Positions 23,835-35,400 of a stretch of 64,000 bases of DNA are shown piece by piece. Positions within the stretch are counted from its first letter, which is position 1, and each line of letters begins with the position of its first letter. The notes beneath the pieces were generated by a model. It was not told the DNA's origin. It did not search any database and saw nothing but the letters and a program-made list of their open reading frames with translations. Origin of the DNA: Didymodactylos carnosus. Lineage: Eukaryota > Rotifera > Eurotatoria > Philodinida > Philodinidae. The translations under genes and the position numbers were made by a program. Location: contig CAJNOQ010000045.1 of assembly GCA_905250885.1 (NCBI GenBank), positions 1-64,000 of the forward strand, given 5' to 3'.

Positions 23835-25799
23835 TTAAGTTGGACATCTTAGTAATATTTTGAATTTTTCATTTTTTGGTACACGATTTAATATTAAACG
23901 TCCATCATAGCTTAGTGATGCTAATAGCCATGGATCATTCGATGACCACTCAGCTAAATATACACTTTCTTCATGTTCTTCATAAATTTTCAATAATCGA
24001 TCATCTTCTTTTTCATCATCTGTTGGTACTATTTGCGTGTCTCTAAAATTGTGGAAAGAAAGCTATTTAAAAATACAATTGTCAGTACATACGAGAAAAC
24101 ATTACTTTGCGTCGCTTTCATCTTGTACGTCATTTGATGATGCTAAACTTCCATAAGGTTCAGATGATAAACTTGAAATATTAAATAGCATGACACGTGT
24201 ATCACTACTTGATGTAACGATTAATTGATCATGAAAGTGATTATAGCGAGCTGACCAAACCCTAAAAATTAGATGATGTCAGTGGCAGCGTTGTATAATG
24301 AATGTACGAAAACGAGTGCCTTAGTAAGAGAAGAAATACAAAATTATTATTATTATTTCGTTACAGTTTTGATATCTTTTCTAGCTCAATCTAAGGAAAA
24401 GGAACATCAGACAAGGTAGCATACGATTCAACATTATTTTTTATTGGTTACTAGTATTTTTTTATCATCACCTGTTCCTTTTTTTTTTCGTTTGCTAACT
24501 TGGAGATTCGAACCTCTAATCATTGATTTCTGTATTACTCCATTTAGTCTACTTGACCAGAAACGTACCTTGTCCTTCGGTATTACAACTTGGTAGGAAG
24601 TAACTTACCAGTGTGAATGTTCATTAAGAACTTTTAAACATTCGGTTGTCTTCCTTAAATCCCAAAATTTCACTTTACAATCATCTCCACATGTCATTAT
24701 ATAATATTGACGATTTGGATTATAGTCAATATCACGTACAAATGGAGGATGAGCTGAATCAATTTGATAACTAACTCTAAATAGCAAAAAGAATATATTT
24801 TATCTTGTATATCTCTTATCGTCTGTGTCTTACTTCATTGTTCTTAAATCCCAACCACGAATATTTGGACCAATTGATGTCGATATTTGTTGAGTACCTT
24901 GATGAGGATTCCAACGACAACAATAAAATTTTAACGAACTTTTACTGTCCACTGTTCCGGTAGATACAATCTAAAAATAATATATAGAGAATAACATTTC
25001 GAGTATGCATCGTAAATTTCTACTTCTGGCGCGTCCTGTTGAATATTCCATATGGTTAAATTTGTTTCATTAATTGTAGCCATTCGATCTCCAGATGAAT
25101 TATTTGGTTCCCAGGCTACACTGTTGAGTTAGAGAGAGAGTGAGAAGATTATAGTTGGTGGTAGAAAATTTTAAAGTTTATTTCATTCTTACTCAACGAC
25201 ATTTGTCGGTGTTGCATTTGGTATTTGAAGATCGAAACGTTTCTGTAGTGGTTGATGAATTTGAGAATCATCTATTGTTGTTCCACCTGCACTTGTTTGT
25301 TGCGGTATTTCCCAAACTGAACATTTTTGAACGACAGATGTGTCTTGAACTAAAATGAAATGAAGAAGAAGAATTTAGTTTTTATCTAATGAAAAACAGA
25401 TTTTACCATTATTATAGATTGTAGCAAAAATATTTTTATCTGTTGGTGCAGCTTGTAATTTCCATATTTCTCCAGCACGATGAGAATAAATCGATTTTGA
25501 TAATGATTGATTTTCTTCATCATATTCAAGATAATGTACCTAGAAAAAGAAATAAAAAATTGTTAAGCGTTTATGAAAGGCATGCTCTTACATACTTGAT
25601 TATTAAATCTTAATGATTGTGTACCCACTAAAAAACGAATTGTATCATCCTCCGTGGGTGCGACAGCACATAAAGAACGAGCCTAAGAGAGAAGGATGAA
25701 GAGCAGATATATGTGACTACTGCTATATTATTTATTAGAATATAGAAATTTTACCTGAAATTCGACACCATAAATCATTGGCGCTTCTTCATCGTCCAT
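23835..25799 (-). CDS. EIPR1: EIPR1 (TSSC1), EARP/GARP-interacting WD40 protein
   Basis: Exons: 25799-25755, 25682-25596, 25539-25407, 25349-25193, 25120-25024, 24970-24834, 24776-24609, 24261-24106, 24042-23835; 1,188 nt, 395 aa (human 387). Diagnostic stretches in order: [128 protein letters not shown] and [13 protein letters not shown]. Together they give a WD40 propeller covering nearly the whole protein, with an acidic insert (about residues 305-330) before the last blades and a short RCPT tail. Role: partner of the EARP and GARP tethering complexes in endosomal recycling and dense-core vesicle sorting. Convergent with PEX3. Confidence 0.93.
24440..24600 (-). repeat. tRNA-like SINE fragment in an EIPR1 intron
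   Basis: The 347-nt intron 24262-24608 is much longer than its neighbours. On the minus strand it holds GAGGTTCGAATCTCC, a B-box with T-arm pairing, preceded by an A-box-like TGGTCAAGTAGACTAAATGG about 40 nt upstream. The flanking segments ACAAGGTAGC and its approximate complement lie on either side. This fits a tRNA-derived insertion. A coherent cloverleaf does not form, so I do not call a tRNA gene. Confidence 0.35.
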
Positions 25800-27005
25800 T
25801 TTTTTTCTGTTTTGTTCACGCTCGTTGTTCAAGTCTGAAATGAACACAGAATAATGCTATTAAAAGCTGAGATATAAACAAAACGTATAGTTTATGTGTG
25901 TGAATTTGATCAATGGAAAACAAAAATTAGCTTCAGTATTGATAAAAATAATGTTTTTCACAACGACTTCATTTCTTATTTATTTTTAATCGCCTATTTT
26001 CTTGTATATTTAATTTTATTTTAGACACCTATCGTGTTAATTCTACTGGGAAATTATCTGTGGTCAGAATGACGTTTTTCAACCTATTATCGAAACAATT
26101 TTTTAAAGAAAAATGTCGATTTTTCTGGTTCGAATTTCCACATTTCGAGATATATTCCCCGTAAAAATCTGTCCTGTGCAAAGATCTTTTCTTCTGACTG
26201 TTTCCAATGGGCTGTTTCCAATGGGCTTTTCACTTTTTTATTATGCTCTTATTTCATGACATTGCAGGATAAATAATATATTTTGTCTTGTGTCTTGTTT
26301 TCCAGTTCTCTAAATTTGTCTTCGTTTGTTTCATCATTTAGTTGCTATCCCTACTTGCCGGACTAATACGAATTCTAGATATCAGTTTTCACCAGTATTT
26401 GCTAAATTTTATACATTTTTATCTACTTTAACCATTTTTTGCATTAATTCTTGCGCTGAATAAGTCAAAGTTTTAGTTTGATTTTAGTTTCTTTAGTTAC
26501 TGTTTATGATGTTACTATCCACCTTGAGATAATGCGTATAAGAAAAATATCTACTAGAAGGCTCATAAACTGAATAACCAGTTATAATCAATTGTGATTG
26601 TGACAGAAAGAGAGGAGATAGAGAATACGCCTATATGTCGTTTTTAAAAAAAATGTTTTTGCTCTTCAAAACTTGGATTGACAATAAAACTTTATATCCC
26701 CGTATTTATATGATCTATTTGAGAAGGAGGGAAAAATATATCAATTACAACCAGTGTGGTGTATACCTGATTCAGTGCACGATTTTCAACCCTTTTGTCG
26801 TTTAGAGTATTGTTGTCTTCAATTCTTTTCCTTTCCTCGAAGCTACTTGTACTTCACAATTATAAAAGCTGTTTTTGATAAGATTAATCAATATAGAGTA
26901 AATGAGAATATTTTAAAATTGTTTGTTGTATATGTTTGGGTCAAGAGACTAAGCACTAATTAAATTACAGCTATTTTCATTCTAAAGATGATATCATAAT
27001 CAGGA
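25800..27005. other. Intergenic region upstream of EIPR1
   Basis: Promoter side of EIPR1 (minus) followed by AT-rich sequence without coding signal. A short direct duplication, CCAATGGGCT, occurs twice at about 26206-26228. No RNA gene or element recognised. Confidence 0.5.
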
Positions 27006-27012
27006 GTAGAAA

Positions 27013-27782
27013 TCAGGAACCGTTATGGGCGTCCATGGTCGCATTTTTCTATGACTTAGAGTCGAATTCGGACTCAAGGCGAAAGACTTGATAAACGTGA
27101 TAAACTGACCTGAGTCACTTTTTGATATGACTCGGGCGGGGACCAGGACTCGAAGCCTCCTGGCTCGAAAAAGTGACTCGCCCATCTCTTCCACGAGTGC
27201 CCATGGACGTTTTTATCTGCCCATGAGTGGAAACGAAAATTGTTTTTTTCTTCTTAGAGCAAAGTTTGCTCGTATTCTGTCTAAAGTCGCGTGAAAAATT
27301 CCCTCGATATCCGCAACAATAGTTACTGTAGAATGGATATTTAGTGCAGCGGGGCTAATAGTAACTGAACATCGATCAGAGTTGTAACCGGTGCCGGTCC
27401 GTTCCTGTGTAAAAGTTTAGACCGGCCGGTCTCCACCGGCCTAGAAAGATTTTCAGACCGACCGGTGATTGACCATTTGGTTGCCGGTTTTTCATCAGTC
27501 TCAACCGATTTTTGAACTGGCCGGTGGCCGGCAGGCTCGGTCCGTTCCGCTGTTTTGAACCGGCCGGCACGGTCCGGCCTCTTATTTTCAGACCGGTTAC
27601 AACCCTGACGCCAATGCAAAATAGATGGGCAGTCAGGTTTATCTTATTTTATTACGAAAAAACATTTTCGTTCAGAGACATCATTGGACAGAACGTCCAT
27701 CCGCACCCATGGACGCGGGCGTAAAACGTTTTTTGAGGTACGAGTCATAGGTGGAAAAAATATGCGTCCATAACGGCCTCTT
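27013..27782. mobile_element. 770-bp non-autonomous DNA transposon, outer element of a nest
   Basis: The left end TCAGGAACCGTTATGG and the reverse complement of the right end, AAGAGGCCGTTATGG, are similar. Further inside, GTCCATGG and GCCCATGGACG words recur inverted. The element is flanked by direct copies of GTAGAAA (27006-27012 and 27783-27789), a plausible 7-8 bp target duplication of the size produced by hAT-type transposases. No transposase frame is present. A GC-rich element sits inside it (27377-27607). A second GC-rich patch at 27058-27190, with GAGTCACTTTTT and related words, may be another insertion. Confidence 0.6.
27377..27607. mobile_element. 231-bp hAT-like foldback MITE built of CCGG words
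   Basis: The ends are CAGAGTTGTAACCGGT and, inverted, CAGGGTTGTAACCGGT. The interior is much GC-richer than the surroundings and consists of repeated CCGGTC, CCGGCCGG and GGTCCGTTCC words in both orientations, so much of it can fold on itself. The flanking octamers ACATCGAT and ACGCCAAT agree at 5 of 8 positions, which may be a worn 8-bp target duplication. CAGGGTTG-like termini are typical of hAT elements. No transposase frame. Confidence 0.65.
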
Positions 27783-27789
27783 GTAGAAA

Positions 27790-28774
27790 CGTATGACTTT
27801 TGTTTTATAACTGACATTGTGTTTTTATTCTCATTCCTTTAGGCGACATAAGCCGATTATCATCATTAATAATACCAGATCTTTACTCTCATACACACAT
27901 ATTATTCGAAAATCACAGATGACCTTATACTGAATGATATAAAAGACAGTTTACATCTTAAAATGACTTAAGATCAGAAATCTTCTTGCAAAAATCAAAT
28001 CAAATTAATTTCATCGATATGTATTCAACATATATCCGTAGGGTTTACTATTTTATATTTCTTTTTGACTGTTTTTAATTGACTGATTGTTGTTGTTTTC
28101 TTTTGGAATTTTTTGCCTAGTACGATATCATCTTTCTGTTTCTGGTATGAGATAATGAGACATATTAAACCACAAGAAAAAAGGAAAAAAAATAATCTTT
28201 TAAAGACAACTTTTAATAACTACTACACATACACATACACACACACATCTGCAGTAAAGTTTATTCAACGTACACATACAAGTCAAATAGAATATGTGAA
28301 TTGAACGCAAAGAATATTTTTCGTTTTACTTTTTTTTTATTTTTAATGTCACTTGAAGAAAAAAAAGTAAAATATAACTTGAAGGCATTTTTTTCATAAG
28401 CATCATTTATTATAGTCTGTATAATGTACTCTTTAAATTATACAAAAAAATCGAAAAACCTTTACACGTTTTTCTACCCGAAATATAGAACAAATTATTC
28501 ATAAACATTCTTCTCAATCTAATGTGGTATAGTCGTAAGGTATCAATCATTTGATTCAAAAATTCTAATGATATGTTTATACAGACAAGTTAAAGAGAAA
28601 AGCCGACGAAAAGCTAGACATTTATTCTGTTTGCTTCAAATACCACAGATTTTTCTTCTTCATACGAGTATAATATTTTTAGCTTAATTCTACTTTTTAG
28701 ATTTTTGTGTTCATACGTGTCCTGTGATTATAAAATTGTCTACATATTTTCTTAATTTATTCCATAATGAAATA
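27790..28774. other. Intergenic region upstream of the MIT-domain gene
   Basis: AT-rich, with a CA/TA-type microsatellite (ACACATACACATACACACAC) near 28226-28246. It should contain the promoter of the gene at 28775. No coding exon supported. Confidence 0.5.
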
Positions 28775-29621
28775 ATGGTGAACGATCAAGATATTACCGT
28801 AGCTGTCGCCGATAATAATAATAGTAATAATAATAACAATAACGTTGGTGATTCAGATGATAATTGTAATAAAAATAAAAATAATCTAAAAAATGAAAAT
28901 TTATCATCTATAGTCTGTGTAGATAATTTGTCACATGATAATGGCACTGCAACAAATCACGATTCTTCTCAAATTCATTATCATCCAAATAATGTCACAA
29001 CAGTTGATACAACAACGTCGACAGCTACAAATAAAATAACACCGACAGATGATAATGATCTAACGAGTGATAGTACAATTGTTCAATCAAGTAATAATAA
29101 TGAAACCCAACAAAATGGAGGAGGTCAAGATGATTTTATAAGAATAACAGGTAAGAAACATAAGCTATATGTCAATATTGACTAATTTCATTATGTTGTA
29201 TATTATTAATCAAATTTCTTTCGTTTTAGGTGCTCATCAAACATTAATTGAAGCACAACAACATGAACGTGACAAAAATTATCCATTAGCATTACATGTT
29301 TATCGTATATGTGTCGATTTATTATTAGAAGAATTAATATTTACAGAGGGCACAGATAAATCAAGAATATTTCTAAGAGAAAAATGTAATGCTATTATGG
29401 ACAAAGTTGATGATTTAAAAAAACTATTAGATCCAATTGAAATAGAATTAGGACAACCATTACCATTAGAACATGAATTAGAACAACCATTAGCATTAGA
29501 ACACGAATTAGAACAACCATTAGCATTAGAACATGAACATACGCATGAAAAAGAACAAGAGATTGTTGATCATTTACAAACAATGAATTTTAATCAAAAA
29601 CAAGAAAATGATCAACAATAA
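28775..29621 (+). CDS. Small MIT-domain protein with Asn-rich N-terminus
   Basis: Two exons, 28775-29150 and 29230-29621, give 255 aa; the start is the Met of MVNDQD, although an in-frame Met at 28724 is possible. Residues 1-125 are disordered and rich in Asn, Asp and Thr. Residues about 126-195 form an MIT-type three-helix hairpin: AHQTLIEAQQHERDKNYPLALHVYR, then LLLEELI, then LREKCNAIMDKVDDLKKLLD. The spacing of Ala, Tyr and Leu is that of VPS4/spartin-type MIT domains, which bind ESCRT-III tails. Next come three 10-residue repeats (ELEQPLALEH-like), encoded by 30-bp tandem repeats, and a Gln/His-rich tail. No second domain is present, so I do not name an orthologue. Role inferred only from the domain: ESCRT/endosome-linked adaptor. 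Confidence 0.75.
29445..29534 (+). repeat. Three 30-bp in-frame tandem repeats
   Basis: Units at 29445-29474, 29475-29504 and 29505-29534 each encode a variant of ELEQPLALEH; units two and three are identical apart from a single third-position base. The length keeps the reading frame, so copy number can change without breaking the protein. Confidence 0.9.
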
Positions 29622-30884
29622 ACATTTAATCATACTTTTTCTTTTAATGATTTTAGTTTCCTAATAAAAAAAATCTATCAGGTGTCATAACACTCCTAGT
29701 TCGAATACAATGTGTAACAACTAGTAGATACTTTTTTGAACTCTGAGACATGTCCTAACAAAATAAACATGAACTCATTCTCATTTTCCTTTATTTATAA
29801 CTTTTCGTATTCCTCAATAATCTCCCTGCAATGAAGTCTGCAATGAAAACAAAATAGCTTCTTTTTCAGCATCCACATCTTTATAATCTTTTTTTGATGG
29901 TATACTGATCAGTTTGTTTTTTTTTTCTGTTTTTTTTCTAAATACTATTTTTACTCAAAGCAACTTTTTATTCTATTTAAAAAAATTTTCTTTTCATCCT
30001 CTTCCCTACAAATAGCTAGAATATGCAGTAGTATTTTTAATAACATCCGTATATTTTTTTAATATATCTAACTAATAGCTAAAAAATTGAATATAAACGG
30101 GCTGCTTTAAACGACTGTTTATGTATATTTGTTTTTCTTATTATTCATCGCTTATCTCTCAATCATATACATTCCGTTTATTATCCTTCTCATTTTTCCG
30201 TATAAACTAAATTATATAGTCTGTGTGTCTGAGTGTTTGTGTTTTTCTGTTGTTTTTTTTTTGTGTGGTTTTTATTGTTATATAGAATAAACCAACCATT
30301 AAACAAGCAACGTAAATTCTAACAGAACAGAATGAACAGAAAAATGAACGAAAAATAGAAATAATTTTATACATAAAAAACGTAATTCTGTAATTCTTGT
30401 AATTCTGTTTCCTCCATATTATATACGATTAAAATCGTATTTTTCTGATTAGTGTTGAAAGACACTGTAGAAGAAAGACAAAACGTTAGCCAACCAAAAC
30501 TATGTGATTTTACTAAACATGGTCTAAAAATAAATACCACCACAGTTTTGCTAAAAAAAGTTAGACAAATGGAGGGACATAGAATAAATGAAAAAATAAA
30601 ACAAATCAGAAAAAAGTTAGCTGTCACACCAAAAAGATTGTATTTGTTAGATAAAAAAATGAAAAAAAAATATATAAGAAAGACGTATAAGAACTGTTTT
30701 TCTGAAATTTTAATGAACAAAAAAAATAAGACAACATAAATATAAAATAAAATAATAGATAAAATGTCTGTTCACAGTTTGACGAGTGCATGATTATCAA
30801 TTGTTATAAAGCATTATGAACGGCCATTCTCTAAACATAAAAATAAACATAAGAATTATTTTTCCTTCTGTTGTTTTTAGCTTT
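29622..30884. other. Convergent intergenic region, MIT gene / MED15
   Basis: T-rich and A-rich 3' flanks of the two convergent genes. An overlapping pair of open frames of about 100 codons near 30367-30739 (one per strand) shows Lys/Asn- or Phe/Ile-dominated composition expected of AT-rich non-coding DNA. No gene supported. Confidence 0.5.
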
Positions 30885-32398
30885 TCAATAATTTACCCAT
30901 ATTTCGAGTACATCTGTCACCGTATGTTTCGGCCGTAATTTAAAAACATGATGAATGAATATTTTCGATAATTTTTCATAAAATACATGTCCATCTGAAA
31001 TAAAATAATTTTAACAGATAAAACATATGTATATAGGTTACGTTTTGTATTCTACATTTATTAATACCTGAACATTCTAATCGAGGTGGATTTGTTTCTA
31101 ATATTGATAATATTTCGGGACAATCATCAGGATAATATTTTGAGATTTTGAATTTTAATGGTGGAATAACTGGCAAACCTTGTTCGATTAAAAAACATTT
31201 TAGTAGAAGACCATGAGCAAAACAAGATTGTGACACTGATTTTAATTCACATCGATAAACATCTGCTGGTAATTGTGATAGCTCATTTTTAACGATTGTT
31301 TCAAATGTCTGTTCTGTATCGGTCGAACGAACTTTATTTAAAGTTGTAGATACATATTCATACGTATCGTCTAATCGCATTATTCTAAAAACAAAGTTTA
31401 AATCGTCTTATGAAATAAAACGGACATTAGGAAGTTTACTTATGTGGAACTCCGTTGAGAACATCTGTCAATGGTTCAAGACATCGTTTGGTGACAGTAA
31501 TTCTTTCTGATCGATCTTTTCCAAGAAAATCTAGTATAGCTTTATGACATAGATCAAATACCGTTGTTGTTGATGCAACACTTTGTACACTTGTCACCGG
31601 CATATTAGAGGATGATGGTGTTGTTGCTGCTATCAATCCTACTGAGCTCTCGGTACTCACTACGTGAGGAGCAGAAGTATTTGAACGGATTGGCTAAAAT
31701 GTAAAGTAACTGATAATTTTGTATCACTCTGTTCCTTTCTTCCTTTACTCACTTGGAACCGATCAATAATATCTTTTAATTCTTTTGCCTTTGCTAAAGT
31801 TTCAGAAGATGAATTTTTAAGAAATTGCAAAACACGATTGCGAACCATTGTAACATATTTCAGTCTGTCCATTTGCCCTAAACAAGTTCAACAATAAATT
31901 TTTTTCATGTTTTCAAATTGTTTATAGGCCTACCGTTTTGTTGAAGTTTTTGTCCTAATAATGTTAGTTTCACAAGTCCATCATTTAAATATTTACAATA
32001 AAATTGAAGGTCATCATCTGACATCATTGGATTTGGACTATGATCTTGAAAAAAATAAAAATTACAATTTGAATTTTTTTTTATAAAAATTGCTTATTTA
32101 CTCATATTCATTGGCGACGTTGATATTCCTGTTCTGATTGATGATGGATTACTTAATAGTGGACTTTGGACAGCTGTCATCATCGGATTCAATGGACTTT
32201 GTTGTTGCTGAGCAATAAGGTGTTGTTGTTGACTGGGAGATGATACATCATTCGGAACGCTAAAAGAGGAGAAAGAAGGCTGAAACTAAAGAAGTAGAAA
32301 GGAAGAATACGTACGCTTGTTGTACAGATAATGGTAACAATTGACTTGTTATGAGCGTGGTGGGTGGCAGTTGTTGTTGTTGCTGTTGTTGTTGCTGT

Positions 32399-32430
<32 letters not shown>

Positions 32431-35400
32431 TTGTTGGATTGAAGGTGGAGGAGTAGTTCTGCCATGAATAGTTATGGTTTGAGCAGGTGCCGTCAGGCCT
32501 GGGACGGATGCGAGTTGATAGCGTGTTTGTTGGGCTGGAAACTGAAGATAGATTGACTATAAATATTTTATGAAATAAAGATATGGATTATTCGTACTTG
32601 TCTAGCCTGTTCTCTATTTTGAATTTGTTGTTGTTGTTGTTGAGGTTTTGTTACATTACTACTAAGTAGTTTTTGTAATACTGAATAGAGAACATCACAT
32701 AATTTACATTTATTGTTCCAGATATTTTATTTTCAGAGGTTAGGACCTACATTGATCATTAGATGACGTATTTGACAGTTGTGGTAGTTGTATTTGAGCT
32801 GCTGGATCTTGTTGTTGAATGAGAATGGACGGTGCCGTATTTGTTCGTTGGATGGTTTGTTGATTTTGAGCTCGAATTTGATGCTGTATTTGTAATTGTT
32901 GGAGTTGAGCACGAGTCGGTTGTTGGCGCTGAGTAGTTTGAACTTGATGTTGTTGCTGAGATGCTAGAAGAAATAAAACATCTGACGTTTATAATTAGCC
33001 TTCTCAGCAGTTTAAATAATAGACATAAACCGAGCAGTGATCAGTACAAAAACATCCTTGAAGATCGACTTTTCAAAGTACTTTAGTGACGCTCGACATA
33101 CATATTTTTAAATTAGTTGTGAGAAAAGTTACAGAAATACAGCCTCGAGGGCTGCGCACATATCAAGGACCATAGTTTTTCAGCACTTGTGCTTTTGTGT
33201 AACTAAAAAGTGATTATAAAACAAGTTTGTTAAGTTCAGAAAATTTCGAGGTTTAAAATAAAAAGCATCTTCTCTTTCTCAACAACGTTGAAAACTCATG
33301 ATATAGTATATTGTTAATTTTCAAACAATGTAACTTTGTACCTGCTGTCCGTTAAAAAAAGAATGGGCGTGGCTATTTTCTCAATAAGTTTTGAACAATG
33401 CATTTTGAAAACTTGTGGTTTTCAGCATTGTCTAGAGAAGATAATTAGCTACAAGATGATATAAAAATATCCTATAAAATACCACCTGCAGATGCTGTAC
33501 CTTATTAGTCTATGAAAGGGAGTATTGCCACATTATGGAAGCAGATTGGATTTTCAACGTTAATATGTTTGCTAGATAGCTTAAACATTACTCTACACAT
33601 ACCAGGAAACTTCATGACTCCATCTACAGCAGTTCAGACACTATAAGATTTTTCCGATGACCTACCTATTGACTAAACTTCATCTCTGAAAACTTCTGAA
33701 ACACATGGATCATAGATTATCGACCACGCTGAATCTCGTGGCAATGTTATTTTTTGAAAAAGCTTCAGAAAACTAGTGAAAACCTATACTAGACGAAATA
33801 ATCCATTTGTCACTATTTCCAGCGAAAATTAAAAATTCATAACTTAGTTAGAGTTAATCCAAACAAATTCACCATGTCAAAGCATACTCGATTTTATTTG
33901 CGCTACACCATGAAGTTCAATGAACTTTCGCTGGAAATAGTGACAAATGGATTATTTCGTCTAGTATAGGTTTTCACTAGTTTTCTGAAGCTTTTTCAAA
34001 AAATAACATTGCCACGAGATTCAGCGTGGTCGATAATCTATGATCCATGTGTTTCAGAAGTTTTCAGAGATGAAGTTTAGTCAATAGGTAGGTCATCGGA
34101 AAAATCTTATAGTGTCTGAACTGCTGTAGATGGAGTCATGAAGTTTCCTGGTATGTGTAGAGTAATGTTTAAGCTATCTAGCAAACATATTAACGTTGAA
34201 AATCCAATCTGCTTCCATAATGTGGCAATACTCCCTTTCATAGACTAATAAGGTACAGCATCTGCAGGTGGTATTTTATAGGATATTTTTATATCATCTT
34301 GTAGCTAATTATCTTCTCTAGACAATGCTGAAAACCACAAGTTTTCAAAATGCATTGTTCAAAACTTATTGAGAAAATAGCCACGCCTATTCTTTTTTTA
34401 CGGACAATACGTCTGTTTCATATATACTGAAGAATAGCAGACATTTTATAACGTATTTTTGAAACGTGTCGTACAACGTGCGTTATCTGTCACATATAGA
34501 AGCAAAGATCAATGGCTTTCATCCGAGACAAGTTGAATGCCCCTCTAATATAAATTTATTTTACAACGATATTTTTTTGTCCCCATTAAACGTTGAATTG
34601 GAAAATTTTGAATAGAATTACTCAACAATAAGTTTTCACCAAAGACTATCCAATACTGATTATAGTAAAATTTAAAATTAGAGGTTATACTTTTCTTAGT
34701 ACATCTTAATGTAATTATTATAAAGTTTCACCGTAGCTCCTAGTACAAGGAGAGATTTGGTAGTTATTAGTCTTAATTATTTATGATAATGTTGAACTTA
34801 CGTATTGTTTGTCGTTGTAGTTGTGGCTGCTGCTGCTGCTGTTGTTGTTGTTGTTGTTGTTGTTGCTGCTGCTGCTGTTGTTGTTGTTGTTGCTGCTGTT
34901 GTTGTTGCTGTTGTTGAAGATTCACAGTCGTATGTAATGTATTTGTATTTGGAATTTGCAATCGAATTTGATTCTGATTATTTTGGATATTCAACGGTGA
35001 TGTTAAACAAAGTTGTTGATGAGGTTGTTGTTGATTTTGTTGCAATCCATTATTGAGTAATAACTGTGATAATTGTTGTGAATTTGTTTGAGATTGCTGT
35101 AGCACATTGATAGATGGCTGTACATAGGATGTTTGAGAAGGTAAGGGCTGATTTTGCGCTTGTTGCTGTTTTAAATAAACTGATGGGTTTCCATTATTTG
35201 AAGAATTTTGTATATTTAATAATATTTGATGCTGTTGTTGCTGTTGTTGTGCAAGTTGCTGTTGTTGTTGTAAAGTTACTTGATAACCATTAATGGTTGT
35301 CTGTTGAGAAAGTGGCGGAGGCTGAGATTGAGAACTATTCACAATTGTTGCCTGACCGTTTTGTATTTGTGCCAGTTGTTGACTAAGTTGTGACAACTGT

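Noticed and set aside
27341-27724. Overlapping open frames on both strands in GC-rich DNA
   Set aside because: Fall inside the CCGG-word MITE; the few stops are due to composition.
30367-30739. Overlapping frames of about 95-117 codons on both strands
   Set aside because: Composition-driven; lies in the convergent 3' flanks with no exon signals.
34805-35056. Plus-strand open frame rich in Val and Ala
   Set aside because: Antisense shadow of the MED15 polyglutamine exon.
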